Source of the DNA: Loxodes magnus
Taxonomy: Eukaryota > Ciliophora > Karyorelictea > Loxodida > Loxodidae
DNA: 64,000 nucleotides
Assembly: GCA_946699065.1 (NCBI GenBank)
Contig: CAMPDV010001043.1
Location: 87,012 to 151,011 of the forward strand
Direction of reading: 5' to 3'
Under the pieces are notes generated by a model. The model ran no database searches and was not told the DNA's origin. It was given only the letters and a program-made list of their open reading frames with translations. A program made the position numbers and the translations under genes. Shown here one piece after another: positions 47,201 through 59,924 of this stretch (within the stretch, counting starts at the first letter, position 1; each line of letters starts with the position of its first letter).

Positions 47201-49728
47201 GCAGATCCATAAAAGTATTTACTTATTCCTCTTGTAAAGTTTGAAAAACTTATAACTAAATTGCTTGCTTCTTGAGAAATGGCGGTATTCAAGTAGTTAC
47301 TAAAAGAGGAATTTTCTATCACCATTTCAGAACTTTTGAGGTAAATTATAGACCCTTAAAACTAATTGGAAGTAATCCTATTAAAGTTTGAATTTTGGAT
47401 ACTTATTTTAGAAGAGAATGCTTAAATTACACTTCCTTATTCGCTTGTCATATTTTCGAACTATACTTCATTTAAAATCAATTCAGATTAAAGTAAATGT
47501 ATAGAGCCTCCCTACTCTCACTTTCCATATTCAAATTTAGAATTACTAATATCAACTTTACCTTGGAAATCACATAGAATAAATAATCCTTCTTCCGTAC
47601 TTTAGTTTTAAAAGACGGAAAACTAAATCTTAACTTCTGAGTCTCTCACTAAAATACCTGAAGTAAGTACTTTAGCCGTGTTATTACTACAAACTACTTC
47701 ATTCACTATTAGTTTACTTTTATAAAGACAAATTGTTGAAACGTGAGCTTCATTATTGAATATCTAAACTCTCTATAATTCACTTGCCTTCTATAGAAAT
47801 GAAGTCTATAAGTAGATTGTACCAGTTGATGTTGCATTATTATTGAAAATCTTGCAATCTTCTATTTTAAATTAAGATTCCTAAACGTAAATAAACGACC
47901 CTTCATTTGCTAAATTTTCACTGAAATCACTCTTTTCTGCTATTAATCAGCTCGAAGTCTCCAACAAACTCACCCCTCCCTTGTTAAATGCTTCATTTTA
48001 TCTGCATATCACTTAAGATATATTTAGTTTAGTAAGCTTTATATGGAAAACGGCTCCTTCTATAGATGTGTTGTTCGTAAAGGTTGAATTTATTATGTTT
48101 ATTTCTGATAATTCTGCTTTTAAAGCTCCGCCATAAATAGCTTAGCTATCTCTAATTTCTACAGAGTAAATTTCAACGATGACTCTAAGAAAAATGAGAG
48201 TACCTCCGTTAGCAGCTTGATTACTAGTAAAAGTACAATTTGAGATTACCATTATATCATCTTCTGAACTCATAGCTTAATCATATAATCGTATAGCTCC
48301 TCCAGCTGTAGAATTATTATTACTAAAGTAGCAATTTTTGATTTAATAAACAATTGACTAATCTTGTATGTTCACTGCTCCTCCATGTTCAGCATTATTA
48401 TCCAAAAATATAGATTCTTCTATTGACTCTATGTGAGTTTAAGATGTTAAATGAATCGCTCCTCCCTTTCATTAACCAGAGTTTTGGATAAATGTTAAGT
48501 TGTGTAATTTTTTTGCAGTACTGTATTCTAATCAGATAACCCCTCCATTCAACTATGCTCTGTTAGAAATGAAAATGGAGTTTGAAATTTAATATATAAG
48601 AACTTGAAAGGAGTCCAATGAACCAGCATAAACAGCTTTGTTTTGTTAGAAGATACAATTATCAATTAGATAAACTGTATCAATAATAAAGTCTAGAGCA
48701 CCTCCAAAATAGCCTTTGTTTTAGATAAATGAGCAACTTTGAATAGTATAATTTGAATATCCCGCTGATTCTACAACTCCTCCCCAAGAAAAAGCAGAAT
48801 TGTTAATAAAGCTAGAATCCCTAAAATATGAATCTGAATTAAATACTCAGAATACCCCTCCTCTATCCTCTGCATGGTTGGATATAAATATGGAGTTGGA
48901 AATAATCAAAGTTGATTGATCATAATTAATGCAGCTTGCTTGATAGGCTTAATTATAAAGAAACTGAGATTAGGCCACGTACAGAATGCTTTTTATGCTG
49001 TAAAAAATGGTTCCTAAATTTCCAATAAAATAGGAGTTTATAATATCAATAGTAGCATTTTTTATAATTATAGCACTTGATGAAGTTAAAATATTTAACA
49101 AAGTAAAATTAGTAAATCTAGCTACTCCAGAGGTAATTGATATATAATTTGAAGACCCCAAAATAAAGTCTTGCATAGTTACTTCATAAAGGTCTAGAAA
49201 AGTCCTTTCAGCTCTAATGAATATATTAGAGGTGCATTAGTTTTAAAAGCATTCTCCGCTTATAGTTAGGTGTTTTATCATAAGAGAGTCTCCATTTAAA
49301 CTTAGAGATAGTTTAGGATTCTTTACAAGTAAAAGGGCTTTGTCTTATGAGCTAAAGCACATTGCTCTAGACTGCTCATTATTTTAGCAATAGAATGCTT
49401 AAATTGTAATTTTCATTGGTCTTTTATTCTAATTACTTGCTCTTAAAATCTCACAACCATCACATTCTTCACAAATGTCTATTGTTAGGCATTCTAAAGC
49501 ATGATTATGTGGAGACATTCAAATTTAAGCTTCTGATCCTTCAGGTAAATTGTACAGAGTTTGAGATAAAGAAGTAAAGGGATTATTTATTTATCCGTTT
49601 GGATGAGTTAATCCTAGATGATTTGAAATTTCAGGTGTGGTGACATAGAAATTAATAAGTTGGCATGAAAAGCTTTGAATAAGGACTTGAAATAAACTTA
49701 ACTATAAAATTAAGTTGGATAATTTCAT
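44206..49728 (-). CDS. Large secreted/membrane protein: beta-helix repeats plus multi-pass membrane region
   Basis: One uninterrupted frame of 1,840 codons. Residues 1-22 are a signal peptide (MKLSNLILQLSLFQVLIQSF). Residues about 150-1000 hold many right-handed beta-helix units of the polymorphic-outer-membrane type, with GG-A/V/I motifs (NQAANGGTLIF, NSTAGGAIRLYD, EDRGGVFWVFNS) and NN-rich turns. A Cys-rich segment follows (CMLGAKCYGANL, CPTSEACLG, GYKGVLCDVC) containing the GYWR motif of related ciliate proteins. Six or seven membrane helices come next (first: ILFAFLIFIIFVIYILFVV), then a Gln-rich cytosolic tail. TGA encodes Trp at GYW-RTS (46192-46194), FDW-PNII and CW-QGSH (45415-45417), all conserved in the family. 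The frame ends ELW then TAA at 44206; GTAAGT there could instead start a 55-base intron. Probably a surface receptor or adhesion protein; ligand unknown. Confidence 0.85.
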
Positions 49729-50639
49729 ATTATAGTTATGGATGAAAATAAGGAATATAAGTCTAAATTAACTTTAAATAGAAAGCTTAATTAATAAAAT
49801 TAATAACTACTATATTTATCTAATCTCACTAAGGTATTTTAATTTTGGTAATATCTAAGCTAGAGTAATCAATTTACTAGTTGTTTTTTAACATGTTAGT
49901 TAATTATAAGTTATAAAATAAACCCTAGTTAATAGCTTCTAATAAAGAAATGATGTATTTATTTTCATATATTTAAACTAATAAAACTTAGTTTAAATTA
50001 TTTTCAACTGAAGAATATTTTTATTTTAACTGGATTTAAAGAATTTAAGTTTAAAAGATTTTCTTATTTAGTTCTAAGAAGACTTTTTAAGTAAAGTGTA
50101 TAACTAGCACAATGATAATTTCCTATTTTAAGGACTAAGATACTTTTAAGTTGTTAATGCTAGAAACTATACCTTTTTTTGAGTATTCGGTATAAGCTTT
50201 TGCTAGCATCATTTATTTATTTTTAATACCTTTCTTTTTTTAATTAGGTGCTGGGAAAGATTTTTTAGTAGATCTAAAGAAAAATTATTTGGTAATTTCT
50301 TTAAATAAAATTAAGATAATTACCTTTTGTCAACATTGTTCGAGAAATTTAACTAAATCTAAACTCGCAGATATAAAAACATATATATAGCCTTTAGCGA
50401 AATTATAGCTAAATAAAAATATTATAAAAGGAATAAAAAAATACAAATCAATCAGTTAAAAAATTAAATTTGTTAATATAGCTTTTAATGAGTTTTATCG
50501 AGATATTTAACTTAATATTCAAATTAATTGAAGTTTATGGTAGATCAATATCCTTTTTATAAAGATATAAGGTATAGCTTCAACTATCTTTAATAAGAAA
50601 TTTAATAATTAGAATTTATCTTAAATTAGGTGGAATAAA
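49729..50639. other. AT-rich upstream region of the large gene
   Basis: AT-rich; holds the presumed promoter of the minus-strand gene starting at 49728. No element recognised. Confidence 0.4.
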
Positions 50640-51600
50640 AATATACTATAAATTTCAATTTTGTACTAACTTCTATCTCCTTGACGCTTCCTTATTTTTT
50701 GTTTTTTTCACCTGGGGATTTGTTTTCTCATAAAACTAGCATTCTACTTTTAGTTTCATCCAGTTCCAATTATTTAATCTAATAAGTATTTCTATCTACA
50801 TATAGAGTAAAGTCTTTAAAAGCTTTTAGTAATTAAATAGTTTCTTCTTTATTTTGATTATAATTATTGCTAATTGAGTAAAGTTGGCTAACTAGAACAA
50901 GGCTTTATATATAATTATGTCTGTTTGAGTAGCATCTGTCTAATAATTGTGAATAAATACCCTTAATAGATAATTTGATTATATTAGCTTTATAAGCTTA
51001 TCATACAAGCTTTAGGAATATAACTTGCTTATAGATATTTCTTGCAATTAATATAAGCTTTAGAACTAAATATCCCTATATATCTTTAAAGCCATAAGAA
51101 TAAATTTGGAATAGTAGATATTTTAGTAGCTAGCTATAGTAATAGTTAATAGCTCTTAATCAATTTCAACTATATACTCTTTTAAAATCTAAACTAATTC
51201 CTATTATAATATTAGTATAAGCAATCCATAATTATTGCATCAACTGCTATTCCTCTTTTAATCAACCTTCAGCTTTATTTTAACTGATAAAGGAGAAGAT
51301 AAATACATTTTATATTTCTTTACTCTTATAAATATCAAAAAGACTCATAAATATTTCATTGCTCTATATCATCTAACCAATTCTAGGTTCTTAGATTAAG
51401 TGATTTAAAAGTTTAAGATAATGAGACAGTATTGATAGAACTGCTATTAATAGCTTTTATCTGTTTAACAAAATCTATCTCTATATCAGCTATTTTATTC
51501 TTTACTATACATAAATTGAAAAATAGAATCAACTAACATCTAGATAAATATAGCTCTGGAATAAAGTCACTAAATATTTATATGAAAATCAAGCAGCAAA
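50640..51600 (-). other. Coding-like stretch, helical protein, frame uncertain
   Basis: Two minus-strand frames give good protein text. From 50880 down to 50640 one frame reads NKEETIQLLKAFKDFTLYVD, then LDETKSRMLVLWENKSPGEK. Upstream, another frame gives alpha-helical, TPR-like text (ELLTITIASYQNIYYSKFIL, TDIIIYKALFQLANFT). This suits exons of a TPR-type protein or a frameshifted gene. Start and end cannot be placed because no codon is a reliable stop. I do not claim the family. Confidence 0.35.
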
Positions 51601-52755
51601 GAAAACGAAATGGGAGAATTAGCTAAACGGAAGTTAGTTAATAGATTATTAAGATAACTTTCATATTATTTTTTATATATGTCTTTATATATGTAATAAT
51701 AGTACATTTTTACTTATTTCACGTTTTCTATCTAATTTTACTATTTACTTGCTATTCTCTCCATTTAAAATAAATATGATAAAGGAGAGTTTTGCAATTA
51801 TTTTTATCTAACTTATCGATTTTAAATTCTTATGGGTCTATCTATAAAGCAATAATAACAAAGAAAGCAGCTAATGTTGATTTACAAGTATATTGAAAGA
51901 AACTTTAGCTAGTTAAATAAACTTTTGCTTGCTCCTGTTAAAATCTAAAATCTTTGCTCTATTAGTACTGTTAAATTAACCAACTTTAGAGTAAATAATA
52001 TTTAGCAAACAACTAAGTGTAAGTAGCTCTAATTTATTAGTTATAAAATATGATAATAATTTAGTTATATATACTTGTATATAGAGTATTAAAACTTAAT
52101 TTCTATTAACTTTTTATATTAAATTTAGCTTCCTAGAAAAAATAAAAAAAGGTTGGCGTTTTTATTTAAGTGGTTCACTTTTATTTTTATTTATAGAATT
52201 AAAAATTTAAAGCTATATTTATATATATTTACATCTAGCGTACTCATATACTTGTTAACTATTCTTTTCTTATAAACTCTACTAATTTAAAACTTTAAAC
52301 AACTTTAATCTTATCACTACTTTTATCCCTATCTGTCAAATACTCTTTTATTAAAGGAAAGAAACTTATACCATGAAAGTTATGATTTTCAATTTAGCAT
52401 TTCAAGTTTCATTATAAAAATATATAAGTATGGAGAAAATTAGTTCAGCGTTCACTTCAAAGCAATTACTTAAAATTCTAATAACTAGATTCACTAAATG
52501 GCTTAGAAAAATTCTAAAGTTGCTAAAAGGCAAAAAATTAGTTGCATCCTTTTTGGAATCTTAAAACTAAAAAAGAAGGGTAAATTTTGCAAAACTATGA
52601 CGGAATTTAAAGTAAAAGGATAATAAATTCTATAAAGTAAGCATTAATATTCTCGAAGTATTTCGATAGCAGTTTAAAAAAGATTAACTTTCATGGGAGT
52701 GGAGTTTTTTCGCTATGACTGGAAATGATCTGCGGCAAATGGTCACCTCAAAATA
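51601..52755. other. AT-rich stretch, nothing firm
   Basis: AT-rich; the last 70 bases (from about 52690) are GC-richer and may be a very diverged extension of the rRNA fragment that follows. Confidence 0.35.
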
Positions 52756-52759
52756 TGAG

Positions 52760-52995
52760 CAGAAGGAGAATCCGGCTGTTAAAATAAAGCAAAGCATTGA
52801 GAGGGTGATATCTTAACAAGATGTGATTTCTGTCCAGTACTCTGAATATCAAATTGATAATATTCAACGAAACACGGGCAAGCGGCGGGAGTAACTATGA
52901 TTCTCTTAAGGTAATAAAATTTCTCGCCATCTAATTCAGGATGTGTATGAATGGATTAGCAAGATTCCTCTGCTCCTATCTACTCTAATTTAGAC
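52760..52995 (+). rRNA. Fragment of nuclear large-subunit (28S) rRNA, diverged
   Basis: The core GGCGGGAGTAACTATGATTC (52885-52904) followed by TCTTAAGGTA is the near-universal eukaryotic LSU segment near the peptidyl-transferase region. Flanks agree too: AAGCAAAGCATTGAGAGGG, GATGTGATTTCTGTCCAGTA, CTCTGAATATCAA before it and CATCTAATTCAGGATG, ATGAATGGATTAGCAAGATT, CCTATCTACT after it. It differs from the conserved consensus at many positions and stops abruptly, so it is a pseudogene fragment of about 240 bases rather than a functional gene. The eukaryotic wording of the core argues against a mitochondrial origin. Confidence 0.85.
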
Positions 52996-55900
52996 TATTA
53001 GAAATGAATATGATAAAAACAATTAAAAATTGTTGATAATATAATTTAAATGTCCCACATACTTTTATCTTAAGAACATACTAATTTTCTATTTTTTAAA
53101 TAAAAAATACATAGACTAATGATTAAATAATTAAATTGCTTAAGTAAAATTATTTAAAAAATAATCCTCTAAGCTAATGTTATAATAAATCATATCGTAC
53201 TCTAGAATACTTGCTTCATCTAATTTTATTTTCATATTAAGAAATAGTTATATACATTTCTAAATTATGCTTAAATAATTCTATTTTTAGAATGGTATAA
53301 CTCTATCTTAGAAATAAGATTAATAAAATTTTAGAATTATGCTTCATTTAAGTTAAAGATATCAATGAATAAAAATTCTATAAACGTAACGCAAAAACAG
53401 TATTAGTTGCTTTTGAATAAAAGACTTGATTTTTTTATAAAAGAAGATAGATTCTTAAGAAGATTATAAAGGATAACTTAAAATATAGCAATAAAAAATT
53501 CAATTTTGACTATACATTTTTCCCTAAATAAATTTTTCTTCACTTTTTAAATAAAAAAGCATAATCAATAAACTTCTTTTTTCGATTATGAATTATGCAT
53601 AAATTATTATTTTTAGATATAAACTAAAATATTTAAATTATTTAGAAATAATCTAACTTTTTAACTAAAAATTTAAATCCATCAAAGCAAATATCTATTA
53701 AACAAATAAAAATAGCTTAAATCTTTATTTATTTACTCTATTATAATAATCTACACATTTTAAATTAATCCATTTCCTTAAAATTTTATTTAATTTTTTC
53801 TCTCTTTTTTATTTTAGATTTTACAATATTTAAGCTCAAAAAATTTTAAGCACTAAGTTTAGCTAAAAGTAAAATTAGAAATAATCCAATTTTAAAATTA
53901 AAGGTAAAAGAATAAAATCTAATGATTTATTTAAAGAATTAGGCATTTATATAAACATAACAAAATAGAAGCATTAAATACAATACATTCTATTAATGTG
54001 ATTTTATTCTCTATCATTTTATTTTTTCTATATTATTTTTTATAGCTAACTTTATCATGACTTTAAGGTAAATCTTTTAAATAGTTAAAGATTTAAAGAA
54101 GAACATATTAAAAATATTAGGATGAAACAGTCTTTTCAGAATATAATCAAGCTATGAGTATAATTAATTAATTATAATCAGAAAGTAAATGTTCGCTTTT
54201 AGTATTATTTAATGAAATTTTGGAAATAAGAAGGTAATTAAAATTTAAAGTATAATCTTTATTAAAGTCTTATACTTTTTAGAAATGATAAATAAGAAAT
54301 TTGTCTATTAAATTAATATAAATTTAAGATAAAATTTTATATTTTTATCTATTTAATCTTTTTATAAACTAAATTGCTCTTTATAGTTGTAATTCAATAC
54401 ATTTTTACTTAAATTTTATTTTAAAACATTTCATTCTTAATTAATATAAATTCTAAAGAAACAAAAATTTAAATTATTAAGCTTAATTATCTAAATTGCA
54501 AAATTTAAGAAAAAAACGAGGAATAAAATTAAAAAATAATTAGAGATAGATTAAGCTTTATTTTTTTCTATATGGGAAGATTTTTACTCTTTCCTTTTAT
54601 TAATTATCGAGTACTATACTTGATTAAGGCAACTAATATTTTCTTGTCTGATATTTTGAAATATATATTTCATTCTCAATTAAACCTTTTTTTATCAAAT
54701 AGGAATAAATTGTAATATCTAGTCTATTTTTTAATTAACTTAATTAAAATTATAAATTTTATCAAATTTCTTCAAATTTAAATTCCTTTGATACCTATTT
54801 TTCTTATATATTAGCTAATTATAATTTTAAAAAATCTAAGTTAGTTTATTCTGGATTATATTTCTAAATAAAGCTGAGAATTTAAAGTATTATTGATAAT
54901 TTTTAATTTATTTAAAAGATTTATGAACAAATGTTTCTTATTTGATCTAAATACTTATTTTTCAGATTTAAGTGAAAATAACTAGACTTAATGTAATTAA
55001 AAAATATTGTATTTACTCTTAAATTTTAGAAATATAGTTTGAAAGATTAAGTCTCTTTTTCAAAAGATTGATGATATTAGCTATAAATAATAAAATTTGC
55101 TTATATCATAAAATTTTATTTTTATTAATAATTATAACTTAAATTAGGAAAATCTTGCATTAAGCTAAAATTTAATGTTTATAAGTCAGGATATTTGACT
55201 GTTTGCTTATATTTAATTTTAAATAAAATATAGATATATAAAATAATCCTAATTTTGATTAAATAGCCTCTGGTTATTATTTTAAGGTTAGAAGTAATTA
55301 CTAAAGATCTTTAATATTTTTATTAATGTGCTTTATTTTCCAATTATCTAGATTTTATATTTTATCATTTAGGGAAGATATAAATTAAAATATTGGCTTT
55401 ATACTTAAAATTTAATTAGATTAGAAACTAATATTTATTTATTTAGTCAAATTTTAGAGTAGAACATTTGAAGGCATAAACAAATTAAATAAGCTTGGTT
55501 TCAGTTAATAAATAGGCTTTTTAAATTAATGAAGTTTTATAAGCAAAGCACTGTATAAAGTGGGTAAAAATAACTTTATTCTAGCTATTTATTCATTATT
55601 TTTTTACATTAATAATAAGAGATAAATAGTTATTTTATCTTTTTATATGCAAGCATTATTTTTAATTTTAAATTGCTTAGAAATTTTTTAACTTTAACTG
55701 AAAAAAAATTTTGATAAGAGTTGAATCTCTTATAATATAGATGGCTTTATAAAAAAAGAAGAACCTTATAAAAAAATCATTTTAAAATGTTAGAAAGATA
55801 GTATACTTAGTAAAATAAAATATTACTAAACCCTGTTTTCTAAATTTGTATTTTAATAATGATATATAAAACTTAAAATATTTCTTTTAATTTATAAAGC

Positions 55901-58900
55901 TTTAAAGGTATTAATATAATAATTAATTAATTATTACATTATGCTTACTTCAATTTTACACCAATTTCTTAAAATAAAAGAGATTTCTTTATTTATTTAG
56001 TAAATGATGTAATTACCTGTAAATTTAAACTCCTTAATAAAATAAAATATTTATATAATTTATACTCTTTTAAACATTTCTTTTGCTCATTACATTCGAA
56101 GAATTCTTAAAAAAGATTAAAATATTTTAAGCAGCTTTCTAGAAGTAAATGCTTGAAATTCTAAATCCTAGATTATTCTAATATATATAAAGAGTTTCTC
56201 AGATGTTTAAACTAAAGAACTTTAATGTAATATAATAAACATAAGATAAAAATTAACTTTAAAACACTTATAAAAGTATAAAAAGTAGCTAGCTTAAATT
56301 AAAAATAAGTTAAATAAAGTAGAAAAAGTTTTAAAATAATCTTAAACTTTTATATAGGTAAATTATTAAATAAATATAATTTTCTTAGTTTTAAAGAAAA
56401 TTTAAGATAAAACGAAAAGAATATTAAATAGTTGCCTGTTTAAAATACTTTATTTTCACTTTTTAATTGAAAAAATAATATAAATAATTTGATTAAGAAG
56501 CATTTTAGCAAATTTTCTAAAATAGTTTATAAAAAAAGAAAAGGCTTAAGCATTATTATTGAAATGTTGAATTTAAAATTATTTAAAACTTCTTCTTGAA
56601 TATAAAAATATTTAAAATAATTAGATAGTAGAAGAATTCATAAATAATCTATCTAAATATAATTTAAAATTTAAAATTTTAAGAATTGCTTAGAAGTAAA
56701 AAAAAATTTATTTTTATCGAAATAAGTTAGAAATAGAAAAAATTAATTTAATTATTAAAATATAGAAAAAGTTTCTAAAAATTAGCAATTAAAAAAAATT
56801 TGAATTAAATAATTTTTTATAAAATTTTTGAAAAAATAAAATTTAATTTTTTTTAATTTAATAATTTAATTTAAAATTTAAATTTTTTTTAACTTCATTT
56901 CATTTTTTCTGGTTTTAAATTAAAAAAATTAAAATAAATTTTTTATGAATACATTTCTATTAAGTTTTTAATAAAAATAAAAAAAGTTCTATTTAATTTA
57001 AAAAATTTATCAAAAACATAAAATATCATATTTAATATATTTTAAGATTAAACATAAAATTCATTATATATTTTTTTTAATTTTCTTTTCGTTTTTCGTT
57101 TGTTTTTATTACAAAAAAATTTGATTTTTTAAACTTCTGTCCTATTTTATTAGATAATGGAGCCTTCAAATTATGATAAATAGATTTTAAGATTTTCTTT
57201 AATTTTATTTTTGATAAATTTATTGAGATTATTCAAAAAATAGAAAATAATTCTAAATAAAATTTTTTTCCATCTTAGCACAATAAGGAAGGTATTTAAT
57301 ATAACTTTAGTTTGTATAAATAAGAATTTCTTCTCGTAAACAAACTTTGGCATAGTTGATATTAATATCCTCTAATAATTGAATAATTTTAATAATTTTT
57401 AAATACATCCGATATTTTCTAAATATTAGAGCTTTATCAATGTTAAATCTGAATATTAAGAACCTTTAATAAATAAAAAGAGTATTTAAAATATTTTTGT
57501 AGGTACAAACTGAAAATTTACACTAGCAAGGTTTTTATACAGATAGTAAATTTTCTCAATCAACTAATACTAACATGAAAGTTTATTTTCAAATGTATTT
57601 TAAAGTTCTATTTAATTATAGAATTTTTTCTTAATGTAATTTTCTAAACCGATGTTGTCTTCTTTTAATACATATATTTATTTTAATTATTGTCAATTTT
57701 TCAGCTTTTTTAAATTATTTTTAGTTAATAATAAAATTAAACAATAAAAAAACAGGATAATAAACTTTTCTTTTTTAAATAAAAAAACTTCAGAAAATAT
57801 GTTATATATTAAGGCTTTTAGATATATAATAATTATTTGGTTATAATGTGAATCATACTAAAGATTAGGTCAGAATAAATTTGAAACTGTTGGAACCGAA
57901 TATTATATTAAATTGAATTATATTTTAAATTTCTACTATTTATTAAATGCATTAGATATAATCAATGTATTGAGCCTTGTAAACTTTTAAAAAATTGTTT
58001 TAATTTATTTTTTATTTTTCATTTTCCTTTTAAAAAATCTTTTTATTCTATCTATAGCATATATGTAATTTTTCTTATCTGTTTATATTTTATCATGTGA
58101 GATATAAATTAGAAAATGAATGTTCATTAAAGGCACTTAAAGCTTTAAGTTTATTTTATTATTTCATACTCTAATTAAATATACAAATATCCTATCTAAA
58201 TTTTCTCTCTTTATATTAAATAATTTTATCTTCTGTAAGCTTTTATTTCTTTATATATACAAACATATGTAATTATCTTTTCATACTCTGATGAGAAATA
58301 TGTTAAGACATGCTACTTGAAAAATCTAGATTAATAAGAGAATTCACATGAAGATCATATAATTAGTTTAAATTAGACTATGTATTATGATAATATGCCT
58401 TTAAAAATTTTATAAATAAATCTACTAATTTTAAAGTATCCTTCATACAATTTATATGTGTTCTAAATAGATTTAATTTAGATATTATTCAACATTATCT
58501 AGCATTTATAAATAAAAAAGGGATTTAACTATAAAATATTCTTAATAGTAACTTCTCTTTTTTTATTTTTCATTGTATTGAAACCAAAAATTTCAATTAA
58601 ATAAATAATATCCTTTTTGATTCACTTTTAATTTTAGTTAAATCAAAGTGAACTAAGAATAAAATTAATAAATATTTTAATTTTTAATTATCTATACTTA
58701 GAAAGGTCTTAGAGGCAATATACATTTAATTAAAACTAAAAAAGAAATATATAGTAATTTTAGTATGAGGTTTTCTATACACCTACTATACTTTATAAAA
58801 ATTTTGAAGAAGGAAATTCATAATTCAAATATTCTTTCTATAAAATTAATAAAAATAAGCAGCATTATATAAATTAAAGAAAAACGATGGCCTTTTTTCT

Positions 58901-59038
58901 AGTTACATCTTTTTGGTTTTTAAGTTTGACTTAAAAGTTTTTAATATTCATTTTTAAGCAAATAATTAAACTCACGCTACATAAAATTTTAAATAATTAG
59001 GTGAATGTAAAATTATTTATTAACTTTACAGTGGACCA
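52996..59038. other. 6 kb AT-rich stretch, nothing recognised
   Basis: Extremely AT-rich, with long A and T runs (for example 56760-57130). I find no conserved protein motif, RNA motif or repeat shared with the rest of the window. A plus-strand frame at 57157-57300 (MEPSNYDKQILRFSLIL) is weakly protein-like but unsupported. Confidence 0.4.
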
Positions 59039-59920
59039 TCATTTGGAATATTCAAAATTTCCAAAGCTGCTTTATTATTTTAGGAATTATCTATTATATT
59101 AATCTATTTGCTCTTAATTCTAGCTTCCATACTATGAAGGATAAGCATAATCTTAATTTACTTCCTTTCGCTAACTCCAGAAATTATTCTAACTTTAATT
59201 TCATTAAAATTTGAGTTACTAGTAATCTACTTTAAACTCATTGTGAGTAACATTTTAAACTTATTAAACCATTTATATTTGATTTTTTTAATGATTGTTT
59301 CTTTAAAATGTTGTGAAAGCACTTTTTATACTAGATTAGCTCTCCTAAGATATTTTATTATTGGTTTAAGATTTTAGGAGATGCTGTTAGCACTCTATTT
59401 ATTCGACTTATAAAAAAACTTTTTCCTGCTACTACTCATCTTATCTATTTTGCTATTGAGTCCCTTCTTTTTATGTTAGATATATGCTTCAACTTTCAGT
59501 TTGACTATGAACTTGTGCTTGAGAAGTCTTTTAGGAAAGGATTAAAATTTTCTCGCATATGTTTTTACTTTTTTTACTGTTATTTTTCCTTCTTTATATT
59601 TTCCTTAAATAAGAGTAGTAATGATTTTTTATTGCATTATCTGTTCTACCTGGTAAATGTTTAGCTATTTTTGCCCAACAATTTCCTAGAATTTTATGCT
59701 AATATTCAAATATTTCTTCCTCTTCTTTAGTCCAGTCATTTTTAGAAACATTTGGATCTAAATGATTATACCACCTTTCTCTGCATTACTTTCCGGTTTT
59801 TTTAGCGAACTGAAACTCATCAACAAGTTTCTAAGAAATAATATTCCAAGACTTAAGTCCAAATTAGGTGACTAAATTACAGAAGGCTTGATCTTCATTT
59901 TCAGTCCAAGATCTGCGCAT
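59039..59920 (-). CDS. R2R3-type MYB DNA-binding protein
   Basis: A nuclear transcription regulator of the c-MYB/CDC5-like class. The frame is 293 codons from ATG at 59920 to TGA at 59039. Residues about 3-55 are repeat R2 ([43 protein letters not shown]); residues 56-110 are repeat R3 ([39 protein letters not shown]). The regularly spaced Trp residues are all TGG here. The invariant Gln of QCRERW is TAA, firm proof that TAA is Gln. An insertion (about six residues, EFQFAKK) lengthens R2. The C-terminal 180 residues are Gln/Asn/Ser-rich and unstructured. An in-frame extension upstream of the ATG is possible (NAPSLNNQQ precedes it). One further TGA in the tail must be Trp; which codon ends the protein is not certain. 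Confidence 0.9.
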
Positions 59921-59924
59921 TTAT

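Noticed and set aside
51600-52640. Extending the coding-like region at 50640-51600 upstream as one long gene because the frame stays open
   Set aside because: With no stop codons every frame stays open; composition upstream of 51600 is dominated by Phe/Ile/Leu/Lys expected from AT-rich non-coding DNA.
52760-52995. Mitochondrial origin of the rRNA fragment
   Set aside because: The core reads GGGAGTAACTATGA followed by TTCTCTTAAGG, the eukaryotic nuclear form, not the bacterial/mitochondrial CCGTAACTATAACGGTCC form.
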